DNA from: Spartobacteria bacterium LR76
Lineage (GTDB): Bacteria > Verrucomicrobiota > Verrucomicrobiia > Chthoniobacterales > Terrimicrobiaceae
Assembly: GCA_003054655.1 (NCBI GenBank)
Contig: QAYZ01000015.1
Coordinates: forward strand, 124,001 to 188,000
Direction of reading: 5' to 3'
Length of the DNA stretch: 64,000 nucleotides
A program made the position numbers and the translations under genes. A model generated the notes under the pieces. That model was not told the DNA's origin, made no database searches, and saw nothing but the letters and a program-made list of their open reading frames with translations. Shown here in pieces: positions 7,925 to 15,689 of the stretch; position 1 is the stretch's first letter, and every line of letters begins with the position of its first letter.

Positions 7925-9679
7925 ATGAACGACTTCAGCAACACCATCTTCATCCTCGTCGTCGCCGGCATCGTGCTGGTGGCGCTCTTCACCATTGGCC
8001 TCATCGTGGCCCGGCTGTACCATCGAGCATCGAAGGAGACGTCTTTCGTACGGACGGGCTTCGGCGGTCAGCGCGTCATCATGAGCGGCGGCGCGATCGT
8101 CGTCCCGGTGCTCCATGAGACGATCCCCGTCAACATGAACACGCTGCGCCTCGAGGTGCGCCGCGCCAATGAACAGGCGCTCATCACCAAGGACCGCATG
8201 CGCGTCGATGTGCAGGCGGAGTTCTATGTCCGCGTCAAACCCACCGCCGAGGCTGTGGCCGACGCCGCACAGACGCTGGGCCGCCGAACGACGAATCCGC
8301 AGCTACTGAAGGAACTCGTCGAGGGTAAGTTCGTCGACGCCCTGCGCGCCGTGGCCGCCGCCATGAACATGGAGGAACTGCACGAGCAGCGCGTGGATTT
8401 CGTCCAGCGTGTGCAGCAGGCCGTGTCGGAGGATTTGCGCAAGAACGGTCTGGAGCTCGAGTCGGTGTCGCTCACCTCGCTCGACCAGACGAGCCAGCAA
8501 TTCTTCAACCCGCAGAATGCCTTCGACGCCCAGGGTTTGACCAAGCTCACGCAGGAAATCGAGGCTCGCCGCAAACAGCGCAACGACATCGAGCAGGAAA
8601 CCGCCGTGCAGATCCAGATGAAGAACCTGGAGGCCGAGCGCCAGAGCCTTGAGATCACACGAGAAGCGGAGTACGCCCGGCTGGAGCAGGCCCGCGAGGT
8701 CGAGATTCGCCGCGCCGCCCAGATGGCGGAAATCGCCGCCGAGCGTGCCTCGAAGGAACGGGAATCCAAGGAAGCCGAGATCACCGCGAAGCTGGCCGTC
8801 GACCAGGCACAAATCCTCGCCGAGCGAGCGATCTCCGAGGAGCGCATCCGCACCGAGCAGACGCTGAAGCAGCGCGACATCGAGAAGATCAAAGCCGTCG
8901 AAACCGCAGAGGTGGAAAAGACCAAGGCGGTCGAGCTTTCCGAGCAGGATCGCGCCATCGCAGTCGCCGCGAAATCGAAGCAACAATCCGAGGCGGAAAC
9001 CATCGCCTCCCACGCCCGCGCCCTCTCCGTGAAGGCGGCGGAAGAAGTCATCACCGTAAAGGAGCGCGAGATCGCCGAACGCCAAAAGCAGATCGAGCTC
9101 GTCGAAGCCGCAAAGCAGGCCGAGCGCGAAGCCATCGGAGTGACCGTCGCCGCCGAGGCGGAGAAACAGGCCGCGCAGGATCGCGCCGAGGCCGCCCGCA
9201 TCGCCGCGCAAGGTGAGGCGGAAGCCGAGAAGCTGCGCGCCGAAGCTGCCGAGAAACGTTACTCGGTCGACGCCGCCGGTACTCGTGCCCTGCACGAGGC
9301 GGAGAACGTCCTTTCCGCCGAGGTGATCGCGATGAAGATCCAGCAGGCCATCCTGGCCAACCTCCCGCAGATCATCCGCGAGAGCGTGAAGCCGATGGAA
9401 CGTATCGACGGAATCAAGATCGTCCAGGTAGGCGGGTTGAACGGCGAAGGCGCTCCGGCCAATGGCGCGACGGTTTCCGCCGATGGCGGCAATCTCGCCG
9501 ATCAGGTCGTTTCCAGCGCCCTGCGCTACCGCACCCAGGCTCCGCTCGTCGACACGCTCCTCAAGGAAGTCGGGATCGACGGCGCAAGCGTGAACGGGCT
9601 GACTCAGGCCGTGAAATCCGCCTTTCGCCCCGTCGACCACGGCAACGGCGAGGTTCCGCAGCAGCCCGGCAACAATTAA
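7925..9679 (+). CDS. yqiK: Flotillin-family protein YqiK
   Basis: A 584-aa protein. One N-terminal membrane helix (IFILVVAGIVLVALFTIGLI) is followed by a SPFH/PHB domain (about residues 45-200, from QRVIMSGGAIVVPVLHETIP). Next is a very long Glu/Ala/Arg coiled coil (about 215-460), then a C-terminal conserved segment (NVLSAEVIAMKIQQAILANL). Flotillins form oligomeric membrane cages. Length and order match E. coli YqiK. It is last in the RHH-pspA-yqiJ-yqiK operon and is followed by two hairpins, the second a good terminator. Confidence 0.92.
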   Translation: MNDFSNTIFILVVAGIVLVALFTIGLIVARLYHRASKETSFVRTGFGGQRVIMSGGAIVVPVLHETIPVNMNTLRLEVRRANEQALITKDRMRVDVQAEFYVRVKPTAEAVADAAQTLGRRTTNPQLLKELVEGKFVDALRAVAAAMNMEELHEQRVDFVQRVQQAVSEDLRKNGLELESVSLTSLDQTSQQFFNPQNAFDAQGLTKLTQEIEARRKQRNDIEQETAVQIQMKNLEAERQSLEITREAEYARLEQAREVEIRRAAQMAEIAAERASKERESKEAEITAKLAVDQAQILAERAISEERIRTEQTLKQRDIEKIKAVETAEVEKTKAVELSEQDRAIAVAAKSKQQSEAETIASHARALSVKAAEEVITVKEREIAERQKQIELVEAAKQAEREAIGVTVAAEAEKQAAQDRAEAARIAAQGEAEAEKLRAEAAEKRYSVDAAGTRALHEAENVLSAEVIAMKIQQAILANLPQIIRESVKPMERIDGIKIVQVGGLNGEGAPANGATVSADGGNLADQVVSSALRYRTQAPLVDTLLKEVGIDGASVNGLTQAVKSAFRPVDHGNGEVPQQPGNN

Positions 9680-9700
9680 TCATTGCCATGAACCGCAACA

Positions 9701-9744
9701 TGTGGGAGCACTCGCATTAGGCATCCGCCTTTGCGAGTCCCACA
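9701..9744. repeat. Long imperfect hairpin downstream of yqiK
   Basis: TGTGGGA (9701-9707) pairs with TCCCACA (9738-9744), and the inner arms CTCGCA (9711-9716) and TGCGAG (9732-9737) continue the stem past a 3-base bulge (GCA). There is no T tract, so it is not a simple terminator. It could stabilise the yqiK mRNA 3' end or be a REP-like element; no second copy was seen in this window. Confidence 0.55.
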
Positions 9745-9781
9745 CGGGAGATAGCTTAGGACGTTAACTATTTAGGCAGCA

Positions 9782-9827
9782 GAAAAGCGTGGCGCGAGGA
9801 GACTCGTCGCCACGCTTTTCATTTTTT
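9782..9827 (+). terminator. Rho-independent terminator of the pspA-yqiK operon
   Basis: AAAAGCGTGGCG and CGCCACGCTTTT form a perfect 12-bp stem with a 13-base loop, followed by CATTTTTTG. It lies about 100 bases after the yqiK stop. Confidence 0.85.
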
Positions 9828-10084
9828 GTAGTGCGCTCGATCAGAACATCTTCCATGGAGGGCACTCAAATAATATCAGCATCAATTCGATCTTTCGCGC
9901 GGGAACGCCAATGGAAATTCAAACACCGATTAAGCTGACAAGAGCGACGATCAAGCGAACCAATAACTACGGACATTTACGTAAACCACGCCTGTCTGCG
10001 ACAGATTCGCCCGCATTCTTCACAAAAAAGAAGCTTTTTTGAATATCCTGAGGCTCTTCGCTGAACCAGAGACCACATTGATTC
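9828..10084. other. Non-coding gap before the channel-like gene
   Basis: This is the remaining part of the 405-base gap after yqiK. It is noticeably AT-richer than its surroundings and should hold the promoter of the following genes. I see no convincing ORF, RNA or repeat in it. Confidence 0.5.
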
Positions 10085-10663
10085 TTGAGCGTTTCACAAA
10101 ATCCTGTTTGCGTAAAGTCACCCCTCGCAGTTGCCGTCGTGAAACCCCTTCCGGATCAATCGCTTTACGTCACTTCCGCTGACGAAATCGCCTGGGGCGG
10201 CATCCTGATCGCCCTCACGCTGATCATTCACGGTTTTGGCATGCTGCTGACGATCGAGTTCAGCGGCTTCTACAAGAGCCGTTTTGAGAGGCATCCCAAT
10301 TTCATCACGGGCATCATCGGCCTGATCCTGGCAAGCTGGATTATTACCTCCGTCCACATCACCGAGGTGATGCTGTGGGCCGGGTTCTTTCAGTGGAAAG
10401 ACTGTTTCGCCAACTTCAGCACGGCCAGCTACTTTGCGTTCACAGAATACACCACGCTGGGCAGCAACTTTGACCTGCCCGAGAATTGGCGGCTGCTGGA
10501 GGGCATGATCGCCACCTCGGGGCTGATCGGTTTCGCATGGTCCACCGGCGTACTAATGACGCTGGCCCAAGGCTTTCAGAAACAACAACTCCAGCGCATC
10601 AACAAGCGCTACCGACTCCTGCGCTCAACCTCAGTCAGCGAAACCACGGAAAGCGGCGCTTAG
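10085..10663 (+). CDS. Small ion-channel-like membrane protein
   Basis: Up to 192 aa. Hydrophobic helices at about residues 37-60 and 76-98 are followed by a pore-like re-entrant stretch (NFSTASYFAFTEYTTLGSN) and a further helix, ending in a basic cytoplasmic tail. The layout resembles two-TM ion-channel domains, but the filter reads YTTLGSN rather than TVGYG, so ion selectivity is not predictable. The start is uncertain: TTG at 10085 is given, GTG at 10139 is an alternative, and there is no nearby ATG. It is followed after 17 bases by ppk2. Confidence 0.6.
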   Translation: MSVSQNPVCVKSPLAVAVVKPLPDQSLYVTSADEIAWGGILIALTLIIHGFGMLLTIEFSGFYKSRFERHPNFITGIIGLILASWIITSVHITEVMLWAGFFQWKDCFANFSTASYFAFTEYTTLGSNFDLPENWRLLEGMIATSGLIGFAWSTGVLMTLAQGFQKQQLQRINKRYRLLRSTSVSETTESGA

Positions 10664-10680
10664 CAACTCACCACTCCTCC

Positions 10681-11634
10681 ATGAAATACTGCAAACTTTT
10701 CCGCGTGAAACCGGGCAGCGATCTCCGGCTGAAGAAAATCGATCCCAACTTCACCGCCGAGCACGAGGGCAAGAAATCCGCCGTCAAAATGGTGGAGAAG
10801 CTCAATAAGGAACTGCGCGACCTGCAGTACCTCCTCTACGCAGAGGGCAAGCATTCGCTGCTCATCTGCCTGCAGGCGCTCGACGCGGCGGGCAAGGACG
10901 GCACGATCAATCACGTACTCGGCTCGATGAACCCGCAGGGTGCGCGCGTGCATGGATTCAAGGCCCCGTCCAAGGAGGAACTGGCCCATGACTTTCTCTG
11001 GCGCATCGCGAAGCAGACCCCGGGCAAGGGCGAGGTGGTGGTCTTCAACCGCTCACACTACGAGGATGTGCTCGTCGTGCGCGTGCATAACCTGGTCCCG
11101 AAATCCGTCTGGAAACAGCGCTACGACATCATCAACAACTTCGAGCGCAATCTCGCCGAGAGCGGCACGCATATCCTGAAGTTCTTCCTGCACATCAGCT
11201 CGGAGGAGCAGTTGCTGCGTTTTCGCCAGCGGCTGGAGGACCCGGCGCGCCACTGGAAGATCAGCGAGAGCGACTACTCCGAGCGCGAGCATTGGGACGA
11301 CTACACCAAGGCCTATGAAGAGGCACTGCGCAAGACCAGCACCGACTACGCACCGTGGTATGTCATCCCGGCTAACAACAAGTGGTTCCGCAATCTTGCC
11401 GTAGCCAAGATCGTGACGGAAAAACTCAAGTCGCTGAACATGAAATTCCCCGCGCCGAGCGTGAACATCGAGGAGATTACCGAGCAGTTTCACCAAGCCC
11501 AAAAGAAGGAAGAGGATCGTATCGGCAAAGCAGCCTGGGAAAAGCTGAGCTCCCGCAAGGACAGCAAGGAGGAGATCAAACAGGCGGACATCGTCGAGGA
11601 AGCGCTCCATCCCTCGGGGTCCGGCCCGGCTTAA
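10681..11634 (+). CDS. ppk2: Polyphosphate kinase 2 (class III-like)
   Basis: A 317-aa protein. It carries the Walker A motif DAAGKDGTI (about residues 70-78), the lid and substrate stretch WRIAKQTPGKGEVVVFNRSH, and the Walker B-type FNRSHYEDVLVVRVH that marks the PPK2 group able to use AMP and ADP. It transfers phosphate from polyphosphate to nucleotides in the cytoplasm. The chosen ATG 10681 matches the family N-terminus (LFRVKPGSDLRLKKIDP); the longer open frame overlaps the upstream gene. The class assignment is by motif only. Confidence 0.9.
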   Translation: MKYCKLFRVKPGSDLRLKKIDPNFTAEHEGKKSAVKMVEKLNKELRDLQYLLYAEGKHSLLICLQALDAAGKDGTINHVLGSMNPQGARVHGFKAPSKEELAHDFLWRIAKQTPGKGEVVVFNRSHYEDVLVVRVHNLVPKSVWKQRYDIINNFERNLAESGTHILKFFLHISSEEQLLRFRQRLEDPARHWKISESDYSEREHWDDYTKAYEEALRKTSTDYAPWYVIPANNKWFRNLAVAKIVTEKLKSLNMKFPAPSVNIEEITEQFHQAQKKEEDRIGKAAWEKLSSRKDSKEEIKQADIVEEALHPSGSGPA

Positions 11635-11644
11635 AGGATATCTC

Positions 11645-11944
11645 GTGCGGATATTCAGCCTCATCCTTCCCGCCATCCTTGTGCTGGCGGGCGTCATCGC
11701 GCGCGGCATCATACAGGATCGCCATCCGTTCTTCCTTTTCGTCGCAACGGTAGTGGGAGCGGGATGCAGTTACTGTGTTGTCCGCTCGCTGGTCACCAAG
11801 GTCACGCCGGGCAACCACAAGATCGCACCCTGCGATCGCCTCACTGAGCCGTTCGGCTACTGGTTCAACGTCGCAGGGTGGACGCTATGTTATTTTTTGA
11901 TGCTCTGGCTGGCGTGGAGCATCCCGCCGCTGCGGAGCAGCTAG
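11645..11944 (+). CDS. Small inner-membrane protein
   Basis: A 99-aa protein from GTG 11645, 10 bases after ppk2. Hydrophobic segments lie at about residues 3-20, 29-50 and 72-92. No family is recognised. Its stop TAG (11942-11944) overlaps the stop of the convergent ferredoxin gene within the shared tetranucleotide CTAG. Confidence 0.55.
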   Translation: MRIFSLILPAILVLAGVIARGIIQDRHPFFLFVATVVGAGCSYCVVRSLVTKVTPGNHKIAPCDRLTEPFGYWFNVAGWTLCYFLMLWLAWSIPPLRSS

Positions 11945-12114
11945 GATGCGCTGATCGCGCCAGAGTTGCAGGTGGTCTCGCAGTTGCCGCAGTCGATGCA
12001 GAGATTGGCATCGATCACGGCGGTGAGGCCTTTGATTTTGATGGCGTCGTTGGGGCAGGCTTCCACGCAGGAGCCGCAGGTTTCACATTTTTGAGGGTCG
12101 ATTTGGTAGGCCAT
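11941..12114 (-). CDS. 2[4Fe-4S] bacterial-type ferredoxin
   Basis: A 57-aa protein. It has two clusters of the form CxxCxxCxxxC: Cys10, 13, 16, 20 and Cys39, 42, 45, 49. The usual Pro after the fourth cysteine is present in the first motif (CPNDAI) and replaced in the second (CNSGAI). Low-potential ferredoxins of this type donate electrons to nitrogenase reductase in many diazotrophs. It lies on the nif coding strand at the far end of the nif region, 44 bases after the 12608-12159 gene, so a role as NifH electron donor is plausible. It overlaps the convergent membrane-protein gene by 4 bases. Confidence 0.92.
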   Translation of the reverse strand: MAYQIDPQKCETCGSCVEACPNDAIKIKGLTAVIDANLCIDCGNCETTCNSGAISAS

Positions 12115-12158
12115 GGGTTTTTGATTTTGGAAGAGGACTGGAGTGAGCGTCGTTCACG

Positions 12159-12608
12159 TCAGGCTCCGAGGACGGCTGCGCCGATCGCCATGGGTGGCGG
12201 CGCCCAGGTCCACGCGGCGTTCGGGCTGGAGTGTCCGCCATTGAGCCGCAGGGCTTCGCTGATTTCTGCGCCTGTCCGGGTGAAGCCTCCTTCGGCTGCC
12301 TTGAGGACTTCCATATTGATGTTGATGTCGGTGGTGCCGGAGGTGCTGGAGCCGCAGATGCAAAGCACCCGCATGGGAGGTTCGGAGGGCTCTGTGATCC
12401 AAAGCACCTGATCGCCGACCTTGGCACCGAGGTGGGATTGGGCGAAGTTTGGGGCCTCAACCCGCCAGGGCAGGTTGTCCTCCTTGGGAAGCTCGCTCAC
12501 ATATTTGGGAAGCGGGCCGCTTTTTCCGGCGAGGGCGATTTTGGTCATTGTCCCGAATTTCCAGATTCCATCAGGGGTTTGTTCGGATTGAGCGAGGTAG
12601 AACGCCAT
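12159..12608 (-). CDS. Uncharacterised nif-linked protein
   Basis: A 149-aa soluble protein beginning MAFYLAQSEQTPDGIWKFGT. A central beta-type part (HLGAKVGDQVLWITEPSEPP, RVLCICGSSTSGTTDININM) is followed by a Gly/Ala/Pro-rich end. No family is recognised. It lies between nifV and an 8Fe-8S ferredoxin gene on the nif strand, and its start faces a small plus-strand gene across 54 bases. A nitrogen-fixation or ferredoxin-related role is inferred from position only. Confidence 0.55.
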   Translation of the reverse strand: MAFYLAQSEQTPDGIWKFGTMTKIALAGKSGPLPKYVSELPKEDNLPWRVEAPNFAQSHLGAKVGDQVLWITEPSEPPMRVLCICGSSTSGTTDININMEVLKAAEGGFTRTGAEISEALRLNGGHSSPNAAWTWAPPPMAIGAAVLGA

Positions 12609-12662
12609 GGTATCGGAGCTTTCTTATTTATGAGGTGCGAGGTTTCTGCTAAGGATCGAGGC

Positions 12663-12890
12663 ATGAAAATGCTGGCTCGCCTGCGCTATCTTTTTGAGGA
12701 GGGCTTTGAGGTCGGAACTCTCTCCGCCTATGACAGAACGCAGGAAGAGGAAGGGAAAGGGCATGCCAGTCTGACCTTTGTCGACGTCGACATCGACGGA
12801 GCGCGCCGACTGGTGACGGAGGAATTTCTGATCACTGAGGAAGAGGCGCGCCTTTGCTCGCAGCTTTTCCTCGATCAACAGTCCAACTAG
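12663..12890 (+). CDS. Small acidic protein inserted in nif region
   Basis: A 75-aa protein (MKMLARLRYLFEEGFEVGTL start). AAGGA lies 7 bases before ATG 12663, a good ribosome binding site in a region where few genes have one. It is rich in Glu and Asp, with FVDVDIDGARRLVTEEFLIT in the middle. It diverges from the 12608-12159 gene and converges on nifV, ending 11 bases from the nifV stop. An overlapping minus-strand frame looks less protein-like. No family is recognised. Confidence 0.5.
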   Translation: MKMLARLRYLFEEGFEVGTLSAYDRTQEEEGKGHASLTFVDVDIDGARRLVTEEFLITEEEARLCSQLFLDQQSN

Positions 12891-12901
12891 GCGAATCCGT
12901 T

Positions 12902-14068
12902 TCATTTGCACAAAGCGGTCGAGGCAGCCTGACCGCTATCGGACGCGGCGAGAAAGGATAACGCCTCGCCAACCGTTAAGGCCCGTCCAAGCAATGACGC
13001 GGCAGCGCAGAGAGCAGGATAGACTCGAGCGGCCTCAGTATCTTCCAGGCAGAGCACTCGTGCCACGGCGCGGGGTCCCGTCTGCGGGCCGATCATAAAG
13101 GTCTCGGCGCACCCCGTTTCCTCCGCGGAGTACGCCTGGTAGCTCAAGGCCTCGCGATGAAGGCCCAGAATGTGGAGGCCGCTTTCATGAACGTGGATCT
13201 CGCGACCGCTGACGGGTTTTGTCGGCGGAACGCAGCGTTTTGCAAAGCTCTCCAGCATGCGGCAAAGCGGGACCAGTTCCTGGCGGCGAATGCCTGCATC
13301 CACGCCCAACGCAGCATGAAGTCCCATCACGACCTCTTCAAAAGCGGCATTGCCGGCGCGTTCGCCGACGCCGTTGATCGTCGTGCTCAGGCACCTTGCC
13401 CCCGCCTGCCACGCGGCGACGGTATTGGCCGTGGCCATGCCCAGGTCGTTATGAGCGTGAATCTCTATCGGCTTGCCGCGTAGTGCCCGCGTCGCCAACC
13501 GCACCATGGAAGCAGTGCGGTCGGGAGTAAGGACGCCCACCGTATCGGCCAGCCGGAGCCGTAGCACGGGAAGCTCCGCGACCGCGTGGCAGAACTCCGA
13601 TAAGAAAACCGGATCAGCCCGCGAAGCATCCTGTCCGCCGATAGCCACATAGCTAAAGCGGGTCGCCGCTTCCTCGCTGAGTTCGGCGAGCGTGCGCAAG
13701 ACCCACTGGCGGGACTTTCCCCAGATGCGAAGATGGCAATCCGAGAGCGGGAAGGAAAGATTGACTCCATCGACCGCGCACAACCGCGCCGCCGCAATGT
13801 CCTCGCGACGCGCCCGGCACCACGCCAGCAGCCATGCCTCGGGGACGGCGTCGCGCACGCGATTGATCCGGGAAACGGCCTCGTCCCCGGAAGCGGGAAT
13901 ACCGACCTCCAGCTCGCGCACTCCGGTTTCCCAGAGCTTGCGCGCGATCTGACACCGCTCCGCCGAGCTAAGAGTGAGCCCGGCGGATTGCTCGCCGTCG
14001 CGCAGCGTCGTGTCGACGAACCAGGCGCGCGCGCCAGCGATCTCCTCACTGAGAGTCGGATCGCGCAT
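12902..14068 (-). CDS. nifV: Homocitrate synthase NifV
   Basis: A 388-aa protein that condenses acetyl-CoA and 2-oxoglutarate to homocitrate, the organic acid of FeMo-cofactor. It has the DRE-TIM signature VDTTLRDGEQSAG near residue 18 and the metal-binding HAHNDLGMATANT, then the C-terminal regulatory-linker region. ATG 14068 (MRDPTLSEEIAGARAW) is chosen because the longer frame overlaps the preceding ferredoxin gene. It follows that gene by 7 bases and is the last gene of the nifH-nifV run. Location in a nif operon favours NifV over isopropylmalate synthase. Confidence 0.92.
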   Translation of the reverse strand: MRDPTLSEEIAGARAWFVDTTLRDGEQSAGLTLSSAERCQIARKLWETGVRELEVGIPASGDEAVSRINRVRDAVPEAWLLAWCRARREDIAAARLCAVDGVNLSFPLSDCHLRIWGKSRQWVLRTLAELSEEAATRFSYVAIGGQDASRADPVFLSEFCHAVAELPVLRLRLADTVGVLTPDRTASMVRLATRALRGKPIEIHAHNDLGMATANTVAAWQAGARCLSTTINGVGERAGNAAFEEVVMGLHAALGVDAGIRRQELVPLCRMLESFAKRCVPPTKPVSGREIHVHESGLHILGLHREALSYQAYSAEETGCAETFMIGPQTGPRAVARVLCLEDTEAARVYPALCAAASLLGRALTVGEALSFLAASDSGQAASTALCK

Positions 14069-14075
14069 GATGAGA

Positions 14076-14381
14076 TTACGAGGCGAGATACTCGGTCGCG
14101 ACGCTGCCCTCCTCAAAGGCGTCCAGGATGGCGTCGATGGCCTCCTCGGTAATGCCCGTGTAGGTATTCCCTGAGGGATAGTCAATAATCACAGGCCCCT
14201 TGGTGCACATGTTCAGGCAGCCGGTCACGCAGACCTCGATGCCGTCCATCATGCGGTCCTGGATCTCGTTCTGGAGATAGCTCAGGAGGGACATGGAGTC
14301 TTTTTTGTAGCAGACGCCCTGGCGTTCTCCATTCGCCCGGAAGCTGCCGCAGACCAGCAGGTGATGATTGGGTGTATTCAT
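14076..14381 (-). CDS. Thioredoxin-like [2Fe-2S] ferredoxin
   Basis: A 101-aa protein of the Clostridium pasteurianum 2Fe-2S ferredoxin type. Cys11 and Cys24 (VCGSFRANGERQGVC) and Cys55 and Cys59 (TGCLNMC) match the expected ligands; Cys51 is extra. It has the MNTPNHHLLVCGSFRANG start and an IIDYPSGNTYTGITEEAIDA end typical of this fold. In clostridial-type diazotrophs such ferredoxins interact with the MoFe protein. It sits between nifB (15-base gap) and nifV (7-base gap). Confidence 0.92.
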   Translation of the reverse strand: MNTPNHHLLVCGSFRANGERQGVCYKKDSMSLLSYLQNEIQDRMMDGIEVCVTGCLNMCTKGPVIIDYPSGNTYTGITEEAIDAILDAFEEGSVATEYLAS

Positions 14382-14396
14382 TGGTAAAATTTGCGA

Positions 14397-15689
14397 TTAC
14401 GAACAGCCATTGCCTCCGCCCGAGCAGCCGTTGCCGCAGCTCGTAAAGCGGCGCTGAAGCGAGGCGGGGATTTCCTCGTCATGGAAAAGTGCCTCAAGGC
14501 CTTCCTCGACCAGCCCTTCCATTTCCACGATCACGAGGCCGAAACCCTCGATGATCTGCTTGGGCCTCGGTCCGCAGGCGCTGACGAGCAGGGCGCGGCA
14601 GTCGCGCAGGGTATTGGCCAGTTCCTTCCACCGGTCGTCTCCCCCACCCGTGCCGGGCAGGGCCCGCACGTCGACGATCTCGTATTCGTCCGTCTCCGGC
14701 AGGTGGGAGTAGACGATGACTTTGGTCGCCTCGCCCAGGTGGAGATTGACGAGCATTCCCTCCTGGGTCGCCACGGCGATGTAGGGCCGGGTTTTATCGA
14801 TGGGTGTATTCATCTCGGTGAATTCTTGCAGGGTTCCGGCGAACTCGACGGATTGATCCTCGCCCAGCAGCCCCACCGCGTCGGCTCGGCAGCGGGCGCA
14901 GTGGCTCATCTGCGAAACATGCTCACCGCACTGGAGCCGCACACGGGCCATCATGATGCCATCGGGCTCGTAGAGATTCTCGTAAGGCGTGTCCTGCACG
15001 GGGCAGAGCGGGATGCAGTTCATCACGGTGGCTCCGAGGGCCTTCACCACGCGTGCGATTTCCGGGATGTGGCGGTCATTCACGCCGGGAACGACGATGG
15101 AGTTGACCTTCACAAGTACACCAGCGGCGGCCAGCCGCTTTACGGCGTCGAGTTGCCGCTCGATGAGCACCGCTGCGGCGTCATCGTTTTTGAGGACCTT
15201 GCCATTATCCCGCGCCCAGGCGTAGACGAGCCCGCCCACGGCGGGATCGACAGCATTCATGGTGATGGTGACATGGCTCACCTGAAGCTCGACCAGTTCA
15301 TCGATATGCGGACCGATGTGCAGACCGTTGCTCGCGAGACACATCATCATGTCCGGGAAACGCCGACGCACGAGGCGAAGGGTTTCCATCGTCTCGTAGG
15401 GATTGGCAAACGGATCACCGGGACCCGCGATCCCCATGACCCGGATGGAGGGAATCTTCTCCACCATCTCCTCCAGATAGGCGAGCGCCTGCACGGGCGA
15501 GAGCACGCGGCTGGTCACGCCAGGGCGGCTTTCATTCACGCAGTCGTATTTGCGATTGCAGTAGTTGCACTGGATGTTACAGCGCGGGGCGATGGGCAGA
15601 TGAATGCGGGCGTACTGATGGCTGCCCCCGATGCTGTAGCAGGGATGCTGATCGAGGTTGAAACACGCGGTGTCGACTTGTGCGCTCAT
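14397..15689 (-). CDS. nifB: FeMo-cofactor biosynthesis protein NifB with C-terminal NifX-like domain
   Basis: A 430-aa radical-SAM protein that builds NifB-co, the 8Fe-9S-C core of FeMo-co. The SAM cluster motif is RCNIQCNYC (Cys37, 41, 44). The typical NifB stretch MGIAGPGDPFANPYETMETL follows. From about residue 305 (RPYIAVATQEGMLVNLHLGE) a NifX-like dinitrogenase iron-molybdenum cofactor-binding domain is fused. The protein ends in a short Cys/Gly-rich tail (SCGNGCSGGGNGCS). Its start overlaps the nifN stop by ATGA. Confidence 0.96.
   Translation of the reverse strand: MSAQVDTACFNLDQHPCYSIGGSHQYARIHLPIAPRCNIQCNYCNRKYDCVNESRPGVTSRVLSPVQALAYLEEMVEKIPSIRVMGIAGPGDPFANPYETMETLRLVRRRFPDMMMCLASNGLHIGPHIDELVELQVSHVTITMNAVDPAVGGLVYAWARDNGKVLKNDDAAAVLIERQLDAVKRLAAAGVLVKVNSIVVPGVNDRHIPEIARVVKALGATVMNCIPLCPVQDTPYENLYEPDGIMMARVRLQCGEHVSQMSHCARCRADAVGLLGEDQSVEFAGTLQEFTEMNTPIDKTRPYIAVATQEGMLVNLHLGEATKVIVYSHLPETDEYEIVDVRALPGTGGGDDRWKELANTLRDCRALLVSACGPRPKQIIEGFGLVIVEMEGLVEEGLEALFHDEEIPASLQRRFTSCGNGCSGGGNGCS

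Noticed and set aside
8303-9640. 445-codon minus-strand open frame opposite yqiK
   Set aside because: Antisense of the repetitive Glu/Ala/Arg coiled coil gives a Leu/Gly-rich frame; an artefact of composition.
12624-12911. 95-codon minus-strand frame opposite the 75-aa gene
   Set aside because: It lacks a ribosome binding site and is less protein-like than the plus-strand gene, which has AAGGA seven bases before its ATG; a low-confidence choice.
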